This document shows positions 1-10,024 of a stretch of 64,000 nt of DNA, piece after piece. The stretch is taken from positions 55,146,643 through 55,210,642 of the forward strand of contig CM046853.1 of NCBI GenBank assembly GCA_025617745.1. Direction: 5' to 3'. The notes below the pieces were generated by a model. The model saw only the letters and a program-made list of their open reading frames with translations. It made no database searches and was not told the origin of the DNA. Every line of letters starts with the position of its first letter. The stretch's first letter is position 1. Source of the stretch: Heliocidaris erythrogramma. Lineage: Eukaryota > Echinodermata > Echinoidea > Camarodonta > Echinometridae. A program made the position numbers and the translations under genes.

Positions 1-2517
1 AGTTGCAAGACAATGAAAAACTTTGGAAGCAGCTAACTGATTAGCAACTAGTATTTTGCCTTTAAAAGAAAGTATGTTCGCAAGAGACATCCATCGCGAA
101 AGAGTTGTGCTCAATTTATCTTTACATTTTATCCAATTTTGATTCATAAAAGTGTTACTTATACCAATGTGAACTCCCAAGAGAACGAGCCCTTCATTGT
201 TCCATTGAAAATTTAGTGGTTTGTCACTTCGTCTGGACCAAGATCCGACCCACAAACCTTTAGATTTATTATAATTAAGACAGGCATTAGAAGCACTACT
301 AAATAAGTTATACACAGTTTGAATAATATTGAACCCTGAATCATTGGTGACAAATATAGAGATATCGTCAGCATAAGCTGAAACAGAACAAACTTTATTT
401 GTATTCGGTAGGGTAACGCCAGAGGTTTGAAGATTTCGTCTTAAACAATTGAGGAAAGGTTCAATAGCTATAGAATAAAGGAGACCCGATAGAGGGCAAC
501 CTTGGCGAATACCTTTTTTAAAAGAAAAAGGTGCAGTCAAAGAGCCACATACTTTGACAAGGCTTTCAGCATTTATATACAATAATTTGATACAAGATAA
601 GAATAAATCACCAAAGCCCATGGCTTTCATAGTATTGAATAAATAATTGTGGCTAACATTATCAAACGCCTTCTTCTGATCAAGACTAACAACAGCAAGA
701 GGTAAATTATTGTTATTACCAAAACTAATTACATCTCGAATCAAAATTACATTATCATAAATTATTCGACCTGGAACGCAATATGTTTGGTCTTCATGAA
801 TTAAATCATCTACACAAAGTTTTAATCGATTAGCAAGTACTTTTGCAAATATTTTGTAATCATTATTAAGAAGGGAGACTGGTCGCCAATTGGCAATGTC
901 TGACAGGTCTCCTTTCTTTGGAATGAGAGTAATAACAGCCCTGGAAAAAGATCGTGGAAGAGTTCCAAAAGTAATGGCAAATTTTATAACAGATAGAAAA
1001 TCATGTTTCAAGAGCGGCCAAAAAGTTTGGTAAAATTCGGCTGATAAGCCATCTAAACCAGGTGATTTGTTAGAACCGAGCTCTTTGACAGCAGTAGTAA
1101 TCTCCTGAATTGTAAAATCTGCATCGAGATTTTTCGAAACTTCTGGGTCAAGTTTATTAAGATCTTGCAGAATTATATTAAGAGATTTTTCATCAATAGG
1201 AGTGTGATCATAGAGATTTTTATAAAATTCTCGAACGTGCTTCTTAATATCACTTTGAACTTCTGTAATAGTACCCGAGGGTAATCGTAGTCTAGACAAA
1301 ATTTTGGATGTGGAGTTTGATTTCTCAAGATTATAAAAGAAGCTAGAACTTGTATCACTTTCATTGACATATTTGAATCGCGATCTGATTAAGGCTCCTT
1401 TGGCTTGATTTTTTATAAGAATATTGAGTTCATCTCTTTGTTCAGCAAGTGTTTGTTGAATGTCATGTGTAAGGTCTGGAGCAGAATACAGTTCATTGAT
1501 AATTTTGTTAATATTCAAAAGACATTCTCTTCTCTCATGAGCTATTTTTGAGCCATACATTTGACTGAGGGCTCTAATATGGGATTTGCCGAAATCCCAC
1601 CATGAAAGAAGGTCAGGAAAGCAGGCTTTTTGTTTTTGCCAATCATACCAAAAATATGTGATAATACTTATAAAGTTTTCATCTTCTAATAGGGAGTTAT
1701 TGAAATGCCAATAGGCGCTTCCTCTTTGTTTTGATGAAGGGAGTTTAATTTTCAAAAGAATGGCAGAATGATCAGAAAGGGAGCAAGGTATAATTGAACA
1801 GGAAACAATGGAAGGCATTATATTAATGGGTAAATAGAAGCGATCAAGTCTAGCCTTCGAAACTTGGTAAGTGCTATGAGGGTTCTTCCTTTGCCAAGAA
1901 AACTGCTTTTCAAAAGGGTGCATTCTACGCCAGACATCACACACCTGAGCTTGATGAATGGCATGCTTGAGCGCATTAGAGACTCTTACTCTATGTTCAG
2001 CAGACATGTGAAAACGATCAAGAGAGGGATTTAGTGTGCAGTTAAAATCACCTCCAATTAATATAATGCCTTCTGTGCATGAAGCTAAATGAGAAGAAAA
2101 TGAATTTATTACTGTAATAGCAAAATTATCATCTTGTGGGATTAAAATATTGTATAAATGGTATATGACACTATTACAATCAATCTTAACATACAAAACA
2201 TGACCATCAATAATGACAGAATTATCTATGATGCACATTTTAGTATTTTTAACTAAAGTGGTTACTCCAGAACCGCGAGCATGGCTTGGAGAACAAAAAG
2301 CATTATAAGAAGACCAAACATTCCAACAAGAGGAATTATTTGATAAATTATTCGTTTCTTGAAGGAAGACAATATCAGGCATAAAAGCAATATTCTCAAC
2401 GTAAGTAAAAATGGAGGCATTTTTCATCGCAGATGAGCAACCTCCTGTGTTGAGTGTAAGAAATGATAGTGTCATAATGAGTAGAGTAAAAAAATGCACT
2501 AAAATAAGATTATCCAT
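1..2517 (-). CDS. LINE ORF2: endonuclease-reverse transcriptase, partial (C-terminus off window)
   Basis: This frame would make the nicking and copying enzyme of the retrotransposon, which cuts target DNA and reverse-transcribes its own RNA at the nick. I see an EEP-type endonuclease first: VFLQE near residue 54, then LIGGDFNC, then SDH at 248-250. The reverse transcriptase follows: KSPGLDGLSAEFY, NWRPVSLLN, SLDQKKAFD (catalytic Asp about 613), GIRQGCPLSG and YADD at 715-718. The frame is open all the way to base 1, so the thumb and C-terminal region lie outside. The start chosen is the ATG at 2517; a second in-frame ATG at 2475 sits directly before the endonuclease and is the alternative. 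ORF2 is in the same frame as ORF1, separated by the ORF1 stop and five codons, which suggests reinitiation or stop readthrough. Confidence 0.93.
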   Translation of the reverse strand, partial: MDNLILVHFFTLLIMTLSFLTLNTGGCSSAMKNASIFTYVENIAFMPDIVFLQETNNLSNNSSCWNVWSSYNAFCSPSHARGSGVTTLVKNTKMCIIDNSVIIDGHVLYVKIDCNSVIYHLYNILIPQDDNFAITVINSFSSHLASCTEGIILIGGDFNCTLNPSLDRFHMSAEHRVRVSNALKHAIHQAQVCDVWRRMHPFEKQFSWQRKNPHSTYQVSKARLDRFYLPINIMPSIVSCSIIPCSLSDHSAILLKIKLPSSKQRGSAYWHFNNSLLEDENFISIITYFWYDWQKQKACFPDLLSWWDFGKSHIRALSQMYGSKIAHERRECLLNINKIINELYSAPDLTHDIQQTLAEQRDELNILIKNQAKGALIRSRFKYVNESDTSSSFFYNLEKSNSTSKILSRLRLPSGTITEVQSDIKKHVREFYKNLYDHTPIDEKSLNIILQDLNKLDPEVSKNLDADFTIQEITTAVKELGSNKSPGLDGLSAEFYQTFWPLLKHDFLSVIKFAITFGTLPRSFSRAVITLIPKKGDLSDIANWRPVSLLNNDYKIFAKVLANRLKLCVDDLIHEDQTYCVPGRIIYDNVILIRDVISFGNNNNLPLAVVSLDQKKAFDNVSHNYLFNTMKAMGFGDLFLSCIKLLYINAESLVKVCGSLTAPFSFKKGIRQGCPLSGLLYSIAIEPFLNCLRRNLQTSGVTLPNTNKVCSVSAYADDISIFVTNDSGFNIIQTVYNLFSSASNACLNYNKSKGLWVGSWSRRSDKPLNFQWNNEGLVLLGVHIGISNTFMNQNWIKCKDKLSTTLSRWMSLANILSFKGKILVANQLAASKVFHCLAT

Positions 2518-2532
2518 GACGAAAGTGAATAA

Positions 2533-4194
2533 TTACAAACAATCTTCAAGTTTTCGGATTAATTTTTGTATTCTTTGTTGAGTGCTTTTCTTAAACAGTG
2601 GACTGTTTCGCAAAGGTCGTAATTGACGGACAAGTCCAGGTATGTTAGGGGTAAACTTCTTTGCAATCAATATGGGTTTCTTTGAAGCTTTAACCGTTTT
2701 AAGGAATTTGATGATCTCTTTGTCAGAGAGGGGACCCTTACTTGATGGAAAGGACGAAAGCCAGTCGGCTGATTCATCATCAGTGTCCTCCCACATCAGC
2801 ACATCGGTCTCAGCCATATCTACAGTGGAAGCTGGAGTGGATTGATTTGGCGAATGTAGGTGTGAGACTGGCGTAGACAGGGTTGGTGTTGGTGGATTTG
2901 AGAGTTGTGTAGATTGTGTTGGTGTTGGTGTTAGTGAGTGCGTGGTTGATGTGGATAGGGCTGGTGACAGTGAGAGCATGTTTTGTGTGGATTGGGTTGG
3001 TGTTGGTGGATGTGTAGCTTGTGTGGATTGGGTTGATGTAGGTGGATGTGAAGCTATTAATGGAGAAAGCGGACTCGAATTGACAGGAGTAGAGACTCTT
3101 TTCTGTAACTTCCGTGGAGGGGTGGGAGAAAGAAGTGGAGTAAGTGTCTGTTTAGGAGATGAGACAGACGTTTGTTTTCTTTTACTCGCAACAACATCAG
3201 AAAATAGTCTAGTAGGATGAGGTGGTGAGCCCCAGGGTGACTGGTTTGTGGGGCTATTAATACCAGTGGGGGTAATAGGATTAGTTAGGCCTACATTGGC
3301 AGAGGGAGGTGCTTTTGAAGGGCCGGGTAAGGACTCGTCTACCGTGGTTGCATTCAAGCGTTTTTGAACGGGCAAGGGCGAAGGCATGAGCCGACGTTGG
3401 GGGGTCGGCTTTGCACCTCCCGACCGGCCTTCTTGCGCGGAGCTATCTTGGAGTTCAGATTGGGTTGGTTTTGATCTTTTAGGGGGATGTTTGGGGTCGG
3501 ATTTGCCTTTTGGGGAGGCTCGGTCACGAGTTTCGTGTTGATCATGGCGATCAAGCGTTTCCTTTGGTAAAGCCTTTTTGCATTGCCGGCTGATATGTCC
3601 CGCTTCCCCACACTGAAAGCAGTGTACTGACTCTGTGGATAGGAAAACGCGATAGTTGGCACCCTCGTGAGAAAAATTAATGTGCTTGGGTGGAGTAACA
3701 TTGGGGTTTAACAAAACCTGAACTTGTCGGCGAAAAGATAAGATATGTGCAAAGTCTCTGTCCTTGAAACCTAAAGGAATTGGACGAATTTGGGAGACTA
3801 TTTTGCAGAAACTTGCAATGTGTTTCGATAGAACTTGATTTGTAATTTCAGGATATACATTTGAGAGAACAAGCCGAGTGCTCGGCAAGAAAAGAGGTGA
3901 TACCTGAATGAAAGAATTACGAAGTGTCAGTCCATTGTTAACAGCACTTACAACGTCTTCTTTTGAACGGAGATAAATAGCAATGCGCTGATTACTAATA
4001 CGGGAAGCCGACAGAATGCGACTAGCAGGTGTAGTTAGTGAAAAAGCCTTTACATATTCATGAATTGAGATGTCGGCTGCTGCACTGAAAGAAATTCCAT
4101 TGTTTCTGCTTACCGGCTTAGACGGCTCGGTAGCCGTCCTAGACCCGTCAGCCGAGCTGGTCCCCGGCAGGTCCCGGGAGGCCTGATCGGCCAC
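2533..4194 (-). CDS. LINE ORF1: nucleic-acid-binding protein with CCHC zinc knuckle
   Basis: A 553-residue frame, presumably the RNA-packaging protein of the same retrotransposon. Residues about 45-190 carry an RRM-like region with the blocks RIAIYLRSKEDVV, RLVLSNVYPEI and HILSFRRQVQVLL, arranged as in ORF1 proteins of Tx1-like elements. A zinc knuckle follows with C192, C195, H200 and C205 (CX2CX4HX4C). From about 210 to 470 the chain is low-complexity, rich in Pro, Ser, Thr, Lys and Gln, and contains tandem PTPTQSTQ-like repeats, so it is probably disordered. A basic tail (about 500-553) ends at TAA (2533-2535). The first ATG at 4194 gives a Gly/Ser-rich N-terminus. No disruption is visible. 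Assignment to the family is strong; exact clade less so. Confidence 0.88.
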   Translation of the reverse strand: MADQASRDLPGTSSADGSRTATEPSKPVSRNNGISFSAAADISIHEYVKAFSLTTPASRILSASRISNQRIAIYLRSKEDVVSAVNNGLTLRNSFIQVSPLFLPSTRLVLSNVYPEITNQVLSKHIASFCKIVSQIRPIPLGFKDRDFAHILSFRRQVQVLLNPNVTPPKHINFSHEGANYRVFLSTESVHCFQCGEAGHISRQCKKALPKETLDRHDQHETRDRASPKGKSDPKHPPKRSKPTQSELQDSSAQEGRSGGAKPTPQRRLMPSPLPVQKRLNATTVDESLPGPSKAPPSANVGLTNPITPTGINSPTNQSPWGSPPHPTRLFSDVVASKRKQTSVSSPKQTLTPLLSPTPPRKLQKRVSTPVNSSPLSPLIASHPPTSTQSTQATHPPTPTQSTQNMLSLSPALSTSTTHSLTPTPTQSTQLSNPPTPTLSTPVSHLHSPNQSTPASTVDMAETDVLMWEDTDDESADWLSSFPSSKGPLSDKEIIKFLKTVKASKKPILIAKKFTPNIPGLVRQLRPLRNSPLFKKSTQQRIQKLIRKLEDCL

Positions 4195-4780
4195 ACCGCC
4201 ATGTTACAGGCAACAAACACAGATAATTTGAGATTCAAACTAAAGCTTAAAATACGATAAGAGATACAAAAAAACTTGGTGGAAATGGTCTGAACGTATC
4301 AATAAATATATAAGTAACAACAATATAAGGTACATGAACCATAAAAGGTCAATATTTAAGTAAAAATCCAACTTACTTAAGAGCTCTCAGAAAATACGTA
4401 CGTTACGAATGGAAGAAGAAGAAGAAGAAGAAGAAGAATGTTTAACAACTGATTGAATACTGCAGAACTAACTATAAACATGGTTATAATTACATAGCAA
4501 AAGTGGTATGGGGAGAAGAGACTGTACAAAAGGGGTATAAGAAGAGTCATAAATGAACAGAAAGAGAGAGGGAGAGAGAGAGAGAGAGACCAAAAAAAGG
4601 GATGCAATTTCACAAACTAAGAATAGGAATAGAAAAGCTGATTTTAGTGAGGAAAAGGAAAGTCATGCAATTTTCTATTCATTGATGAGAGTGAAAGAGA
4701 GAGAGAGAGAGAAAGCGAGAGAGAGAGAAAGAAAGAGATAGAGAGAAAGAGAGAGACTAAGGAAAATGGCGCCGCGTTAT
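4195..4780 (-). other. probable LINE 5' leader with GA-rich simple repeats
   Basis: This stretch lies immediately upstream of ORF1 in the element's own direction. It holds a (GAA)n run at 4411-4438 and (GA)n runs near 4563-4590 and 4690-4756. The 5' end of the element cannot be defined, because no target-site duplication can be matched without the 3' end. No credible gene is present. Confidence 0.4.
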
Positions 4781-6656
4781 TTATTTTTAGCCGTATATAC
4801 GTCTGAAGTGTTATGAATAAAATAACGAACTCCGTTACATTTTAAATTGGTAGGGCCTATGGCTATTCGAGTTTTTGAACAGTTTGCTATAAAAAGAAAC
4901 CAAAAGCTTGAAGGCTCTTCTTGAAGGAAACAAACATGATAATCTGTACAATATTCATACCCTTCTGCTTCTCCTTCACCTGTTTACCCTGCCTCATTCA
5001 CTCTGAAGATTCTTGAAGATGACAGGGGTGTGTGTGTCACATTAATATAAACGCTGTGGTCCTACTTACATAAGGTGAAAATCGTTCAGTTTAACTGTAA
5101 AACGAAGATGAAATCGTACCATCATAATCTCAATAAATAAGTAGAAATATCTTTACCTTTTTTGGAAAAACTCCCATTGTGATTCTACAACGCGAAAACA
5201 CCTTATTCACTGATCGTCCACTGCTTTATAACTCAGTTTACGAAGAATATATACAGCTGAGCACTAGCTTACACAGTCATATACAAGCTTATCTGAAGAT
5301 CTGAGAGTAAGTCTGACGCTCAGTATGCATGGGAGTTTGAAGCATATCACAATAGGCTTTCTTTTATTCCATTTCAGTGCTTCCATTGATTTCTTCGCGA
5401 CGTACATTGTAGTATGTCCCCTAAGTGGATCGATAAAGGCGTCTTAGGATTATCTCAACCATAAGGGCCAATCCTCGATCGGGAGGACTGGTGGTATTAA
5501 GTCTCACCCCCTCTTTCGAAATTAAATTGACTCCTATGACTGTATGAACTTAACTGACACGTTAGAAACTGGCAAACTGGCAAACTAAGGCGAGAAATCT
5601 TTAAAAGGCATAACTTTATCAAAGTATTTTGTGTGGCTGCCTCACACGAGGAGTTTCAGGAACTAAAAGCACTCGCCGTTATTCGCAAGAATCACAGTCA
5701 GACTTGTCAATTAGGAGTTCAAACACTTGTTTAATCCGGGCAGAATAACTAAACTTTATGTTATCTGCCTTGACATCACATGTCTCCCACAATTCTTGAG
5801 ATAAAAAACTGTAAAACAAAACAGTGAAACAAACAATAATTAATACATGTCCAATCCAATTATGAGACATTAACAATGTTTAACCTCACAAATAATATAC
5901 AATCATAATTATTGTGGTGTGATAAACTTCCTAATGTGCATACTTCGGGTACTATCAAACAATACTTAAGTGCAAGTATCTCTATCCATTCAAAGACAGA
6001 ACAGTCTCCATTAGACTTATTACCAATTGTAGTATTATACGGACATAGGTGTTCACTCACTAATAACATGTGCAAGTTATATCAAGAGATATAAAGGTAG
6101 GATGGTATACACTAATAAACAAAGATAGATTTGGCAGGGGGCAATATTGTAATGCCAGGCGGTATACAAACATTGGCTTGTCAAAACATATGCCGTACTA
6201 TGCACTTATATGCTTTCAAATATATTATATTGGCATACTATATAAAGAACACATCTATTCCTAGCCTAATTAAGTGAATTAAGAGACATATATACAACTC
6301 ATGAACTAACCACACTATTCGCTATTATTCCTGGTGCTTGTAACTTCAGTTATGCATTCTGTGGTGCACCAAGCCAAACGCAAAAAGCTAAAAGCCAAAC
6401 TCGCAACAAAGTTATCTACAAAAGAACATTTAAACATTAAACCTTGCCAAACTAACCAACATCAACATATTCTCTGCAAGTATATCATCACAAGAAATCT
6501 ACACAATCTATACATTAGGGGAAATGTTAAACTAATGGAATACTTCTAAGGGCAAATGTAATGAAAATGTATTCTTACCGAATTGGGCCTGTAGTTACCA
6601 CCACAATATAACAAAAACATGTACTCACTGTTACAACTGTGTAACTCAACTGAGCA
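4781..6656. other. AT-rich stretch without recognised features
   Basis: I see only short reading frames without composition or motifs that suggest coding, and no clear repeat family. Confidence 0.5.
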
Positions 6657-6774
6657 TTTTTAATTTGTAAACAAATCTTTCGGCATATTACTCCCAGTGT
6701 TAAAGATCATATGCTCGATCTATAATGAAAACACTGGGAGTAATATGCCGAAAGATTTGTTTACAAATTAAAAA
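6657..6774. repeat. perfect 45-bp inverted repeat (hairpin)
   Basis: The arms 6657-6701 and 6730-6774 are exact reverse complements with a 28-nt spacer. The hairpin lies between two 12-bp direct repeats TCAACTGAGCAT (6646-6657 and 6803-6814), though the right copy is about 30 bp beyond the arm. It could be a small fold-back transposon or a template-switch product. Confidence 0.85.
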
Positions 6775-7210
6775 TTCCTCCCCAGTCAAGCTTCTTCGTT
6801 TATCAACTGAGCATCTTGTGCACTTGACCATGCAAGCACAGCCCAGCACTACAATTAATTAAGGGAAACAAAGAAGTAGCTGGGGAGCTAAGTTGTTAAG
6901 TACACAAAACTTCCTGCCCCTATTCAGCTAATCCTTCAGCACTGGGGTAAACATACAAAGGGGGTATGTACAATGTAGGGCCTAATGTAGAGTTGTACAC
7001 AAAAAGTACTGTGTACTACAGATACATACAGTTTACTATTACATTACATGGCTAGGGCAAAATCACTGCAGACTCCTGTAGTGACAATTTTGGGATATAT
7101 AATGATAAGGCGAGAAAAGAAAGGTACATAATAGTATAGACCTTAAATACAAATTTAAAAAGGCTCCGGGGGGGGGGGGCACAGTGCACCCCAACTTTTT
7201 TCAAGTACCC
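6775..7210. other. unremarkable stretch
   Basis: No gene or clear repeat is seen apart from an 11-base G tract near 7168. Confidence 0.4.
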
Positions 7211-7700
7211 CAAAAGTGCCCTTTTTATTTCTGTAAAATGCCCCCTTTCTCTCTGATAAGTGCCCTTTTTACTACTAAAAGCGCCCCTTTTCCTTTCTAA
7301 TAAGTGCCCCTCTTTCCCCTTCTGATAAGTGCCCTGTTCTCTCTTTCTGATAAGTGCCCCTATTCAAATCTGATACCTGCCTCCTTATCTCTCCAATAAG
7401 TGCCCTTTACTCCTTCTGATAAGTGCAATTCTACTTCGGATAGGTACCTCTTTTTCTTTCTAATAAGTGTCTCTCTTTCTCTTTAATAATGTGCCATTTC
7501 TCCTATGATAAGTGCATTTTCCCTTCTGATAGGTGCCCCCTTTCCCTTCTAGTAAGTGCCCATTTTCCCTTTATGATAAGTGCCCCTCCTTAATTCTGAT
7601 AAGTGCCCCTTTTCCTATAAAATATATGCCCTTTTCCTCTTCTCATAAGTGCCCCTGTCCACCTCTGATAAGCCCCCTTTCCTCATCTGATAAGTGCATG
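7211..7700 (+). repeat. minisatellite, about 22 degenerate units of 21-25 bp
   Basis: Units follow the consensus AAGTGCCCCTTTTCC then CTTCTGAT, with many substitutions and length changes. A reading frame that crosses the right end is simply a by-product of the repeat. A single decayed stretch of similar composition recurs at 8245-8340. Confidence 0.85.
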
Positions 7701-8414
7701 CCATTTTTTTTTAAAATACAAAAAGAGCTATATCTAGCGTCGGTGCGGCTTTATGTAGGAACAGGTAACCATATTACTACAACGCTTGATGTAAGAGGGG
7801 CACAATGCCCATCCCCCAAGCAAAGGATTTCTCATTCCATAAGTTATACGAAGGAAGGGCAATATTTTGTGGAAATTTCTCTAAAACTCGCTCGCTCTTA
7901 TATAATGAAAGCAATCAGATCGCATAAAGTATATTGATATCGATGTAATCCTAAAGAAAAACGACAGGGTTAATGTACGAATTAAGAGATCATTCGACAT
8001 CCCCCCACATTAATTTGCTGTTGTCATTTTATTTGTATCGCTGTAAATAATGCCCAAGGACTTCATCATTAGAAAAAATGTCTGACAATTTTTGCTCGTT
8101 CACTTCGCTCGCTCGCACATGAATCATTAGACCATTACACACAACTGCTAATTGGGGAAAATGAAGCAGTTTCCAGAACCACAATAAAAAGGAATAAGAT
8201 GATGTATTGAATTTATTAGACTGTAGGGTAATACCAGTGTCACAAAATGGTCCCTTTTTCGCTTGATGTTTACCCCTCGTAGGTGCTCCTTTTCCCCATG
8301 CAAAGTGCCCTTTTCCGGTGCCCCTACTTTGAAAGTCGCTCCGCCGCCCCTACACCCCTAAGGCCCAATATCTTTTGATAAACTTCAACCGGGAAGGACA
8401 TGTCAGGGATCAGG
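7701..8414. other. unremarkable stretch with decayed minisatellite-like segment
   Basis: No gene is supported. The part at 8245-8340 repeats the TGCCCCTTTTCC composition of the upstream minisatellite. Confidence 0.4.
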
Positions 8415-8745
8415 AGTTAGTTGGTTTAGCGATAACGTCTACGGGCAGCTGTTTGTATTCGCCTAATATACAAACTGACTCTGATCGGACCCAGGTTCGA
8501 ATCTCAGTCACGTCTTTCGGATGGTGACGTTAAATGTCGGTCCCAGGCGTAAATAATCATATTTGATTGACACACGTCTGCCAAAACTCAATTACACAAA
8601 CACACACACACTCACACTCAGATCCCCAGAAAAAATACCACAGTAGTTCGCCAAACCTTCAAAAACCGCTCAGTAAGGGGTTATGGGGTCCAGTTTCCCT
8701 CCATAATTCCCTGACAAGCAACAACAACAAAAAAAAAAGGTCTTC
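8415..8745 (+). mobile_element. tRNA-derived SINE with a MetaSINE-like central domain
   Basis: A tRNA-like head with a box B (GGTTCGAATCT near 8492) is followed by TCGGATGGTGACGTTAAATG, then TCGGTCCC. This resembles the conserved core shared by the MetaSINE superfamily; I recall the core only approximately. The 3' end is CA/A-rich (CAACAACAA then A-run, about 8719-8739). The internal CACACA stretch is a microsatellite. Confidence 0.6.
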
Positions 8746-8759
8746 ACTCTAAAAAAAGG

Positions 8760-8880
8760 GGGGGGGGGGCACAATCGAGAAAATGGCGGATCGTCTATGG
8801 TAAAAATTCATACTTCTCTTCCAAACGGGGGGGGGGGGGGGGGCACGGGCCGGCTGTGCCCCCCTGGATCCGCCACTGCG
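8760..8880. repeat. G-tract-flanked repeat fragment
   Basis: Two long G tracts (about 8759 and 8827) bracket the segment. The right side reads GGGCACGGGCCGGC then TGTGCCCCCC. A related arrangement (GGGCATGGGCCGG near 33,393) occurs in amylase intron 3, so this is a dispersed family. Confidence 0.5.
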
Positions 8881-9000
8881 TTAATGGTATAAAAATATAA
8901 AAATCTGCCCCTTCTTCAATCTGCTTTTTAATTCAGCAAGTGATTTACGCGGATAATGTACAGGTCTCAATGAGACAACCCCCCCCCCCCCCGCAGGGGC

Positions 9001-9290
9001 GATCTCCTTACTGACTTCCTGTTTGTGGAAATAACTGTAGGGTTTGCAAAAACTGTCTCCCCCGGGAGTCGAACCGGGAGTGGTTAAGGCGTTTGGCGTA
9101 CAGTGCCAAACTCCAAAGACTCGGGTTCGACTCCCGGCGGAGACAGTTTTTGCAAACCCTACAGTTATTTCCCCGGTTATTTCCACAAAAAGGAAGTCAG
9201 TAAGGAGGAACAATGAATTTAGGTACGCAAATTATTTCTCTCATTCAATTCAATTGATTTCTCACATTATATATACATAGATATATTTGA
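9001..9290. repeat. head-to-head palindrome of a tRNA-derived SINE
   Basis: The plus-strand copy has a tRNA-like part (GTGGTTAAGGCG, a TTTGGC/GCCAAA anticodon-like stem, box B GGTTCGACTCC at 9123-9133, CGGAGAC) and the tail AGTTTTTGCAAACCC. An inverted copy of the T-arm, acceptor and tail lies at 9001-9090, replacing the normal 5' half of the tRNA-like region. The outer arms match to about 9208 with one 13-bp indel. It cannot fold as a normal tRNA. A relative lies at 50,735. Confidence 0.7.
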
Positions 9291-9459
9291 AAAATCTTAT
9301 CCACAGAATTTGTGTAAAATAGAACGTTATGTTTATATAATTTCTCTGGTTGATTAGATTATAATTAGAACCCTGAGGACTCGCCTATTTCCAAAACGGC
9401 TAATATGCCATTGATGAAACATTGTGGGATGCTAAAAAATAATATTTTTGTCAACCGCT

Positions 9460-9599
9460 GGGGAGCGTTTCATCAAGAATTTTGTCAGTGATTTTTACCG
9501 ACAACTGTTATGAGCTACTGAAATCCTTGCATCTGATTGACTGAGAGCAAATTTGTCAGTAAAAATCATTGACAAAACGCTTGATGAAACGCTCCCCAG
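9460..9599. mobile_element. MITE of the GGGGAGCGTTTCATCAAG fold-back family
   Basis: Terminal arms GGGGAGCGTTTCATCAAG and CTTGATGAAACGCTCCCC are exact inverses. The interior is GTCAGTGATTTTTACCGACA, a core around CTTGCATCTGATTG, and the inverse. The core lies in the opposite orientation to that of the copies at 22.5 and 38.0 kb. It sits about 430 bp upstream of the DHFR start codon. Confidence 0.85.
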
Positions 9600-10024
9600 T
9601 TTTCAGACAACTCTAGCTGTAACTTCGATGATGTCAGTGTCTAGTCGGATATGAGTCGGAGGCAGTGCCTGTCTGTAGCTGTATAATAGCTCCATGGTCG
9701 GAGGGCATATAATACTGGTATCGAATCTGCGGAGGCAGTGCAATATTGCCATCTACGTTCCGTACTGGACAGGAAAGTGAACGGCGCGCCCGATGAATGA
9801 TCAACATGGATATGGAGAAGGTGCATAATATGTATATGCGGCGGCCAGCGACGGGCGCGCGTGGCACGGCGGATATGGGTCCTAGCTGTTCGTATTTAGC
9901 AGTTTCGGTTCGTTGTTGTATGTTCATGTGTAGGAATTTGGATCTTAGTCTTTAGACTGTTGACTATTGCTGTCTTTCAGTTTGTTAATTACTTTCCTCG
10001 ACTGATACATCGATTGTATAAAAC
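9600..10024 (+). promoter_or_regulatory. presumed DHFR promoter and 5' untranslated region
   Basis: This interval lies between a MITE and the DHFR start codon. Its centre (about 9780-9890) is GC- and CpG-rich (GGCGCGCC, GCGGCGGCC, CGGGCGCGCG) in an otherwise AT-rich neighbourhood, as expected for a housekeeping CpG-island promoter. I see no convincing TATA box at a fitting distance and no clear E2F consensus. A splice-acceptor-like CTGTCTTTCAG at 9972-9982 leaves open a 5' UTR intron. Assignment is by position and composition only. Confidence 0.4.

Larger units (their letters stand above)
1..4194 (-). mobile_element. Tx1/L1-type non-LTR retrotransposon (left-truncated by window edge)
   Basis: Two adjacent minus-strand reading frames make up an autonomous LINE. 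The first (2533-4194) is an ORF1 with a CCHC knuckle. The second (1-2517) is an ORF2 with apurinic-type endonuclease followed by reverse transcriptase. I translated ORF2 line by line and found no stop or frameshift over 839 codons, so this copy looks young. Tx1/L1 assignment rests on ORF1 architecture (an RRM-like block followed by CX2CX4HX4C) and on ORF2 blocks such as NWRPVSLLN and CVPGRIIYDN. The 3' end of the element lies outside the window, so the tail and target-site duplication cannot be read. Confidence 0.9.

Noticed and set aside
1173-1370. 65-codon minus-strand frame as a separate gene
   Set aside because: It is out of phase with, and wholly inside, the open ORF2 frame of the LINE.
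2642-3220. Plus-strand frames opposite LINE ORF1
   Set aside because: Mirror images of the Pro/Thr/Gln repeats of ORF1 (minus strand).
7533-7937. 134-codon protein with a CPF/CPS pattern
   Set aside because: Its first half is the minisatellite translated.
9634-9927. 97-codon minus-strand gene upstream of DHFR
   Set aside because: No family features; it lies in the CpG-rich promoter where stops are rare.
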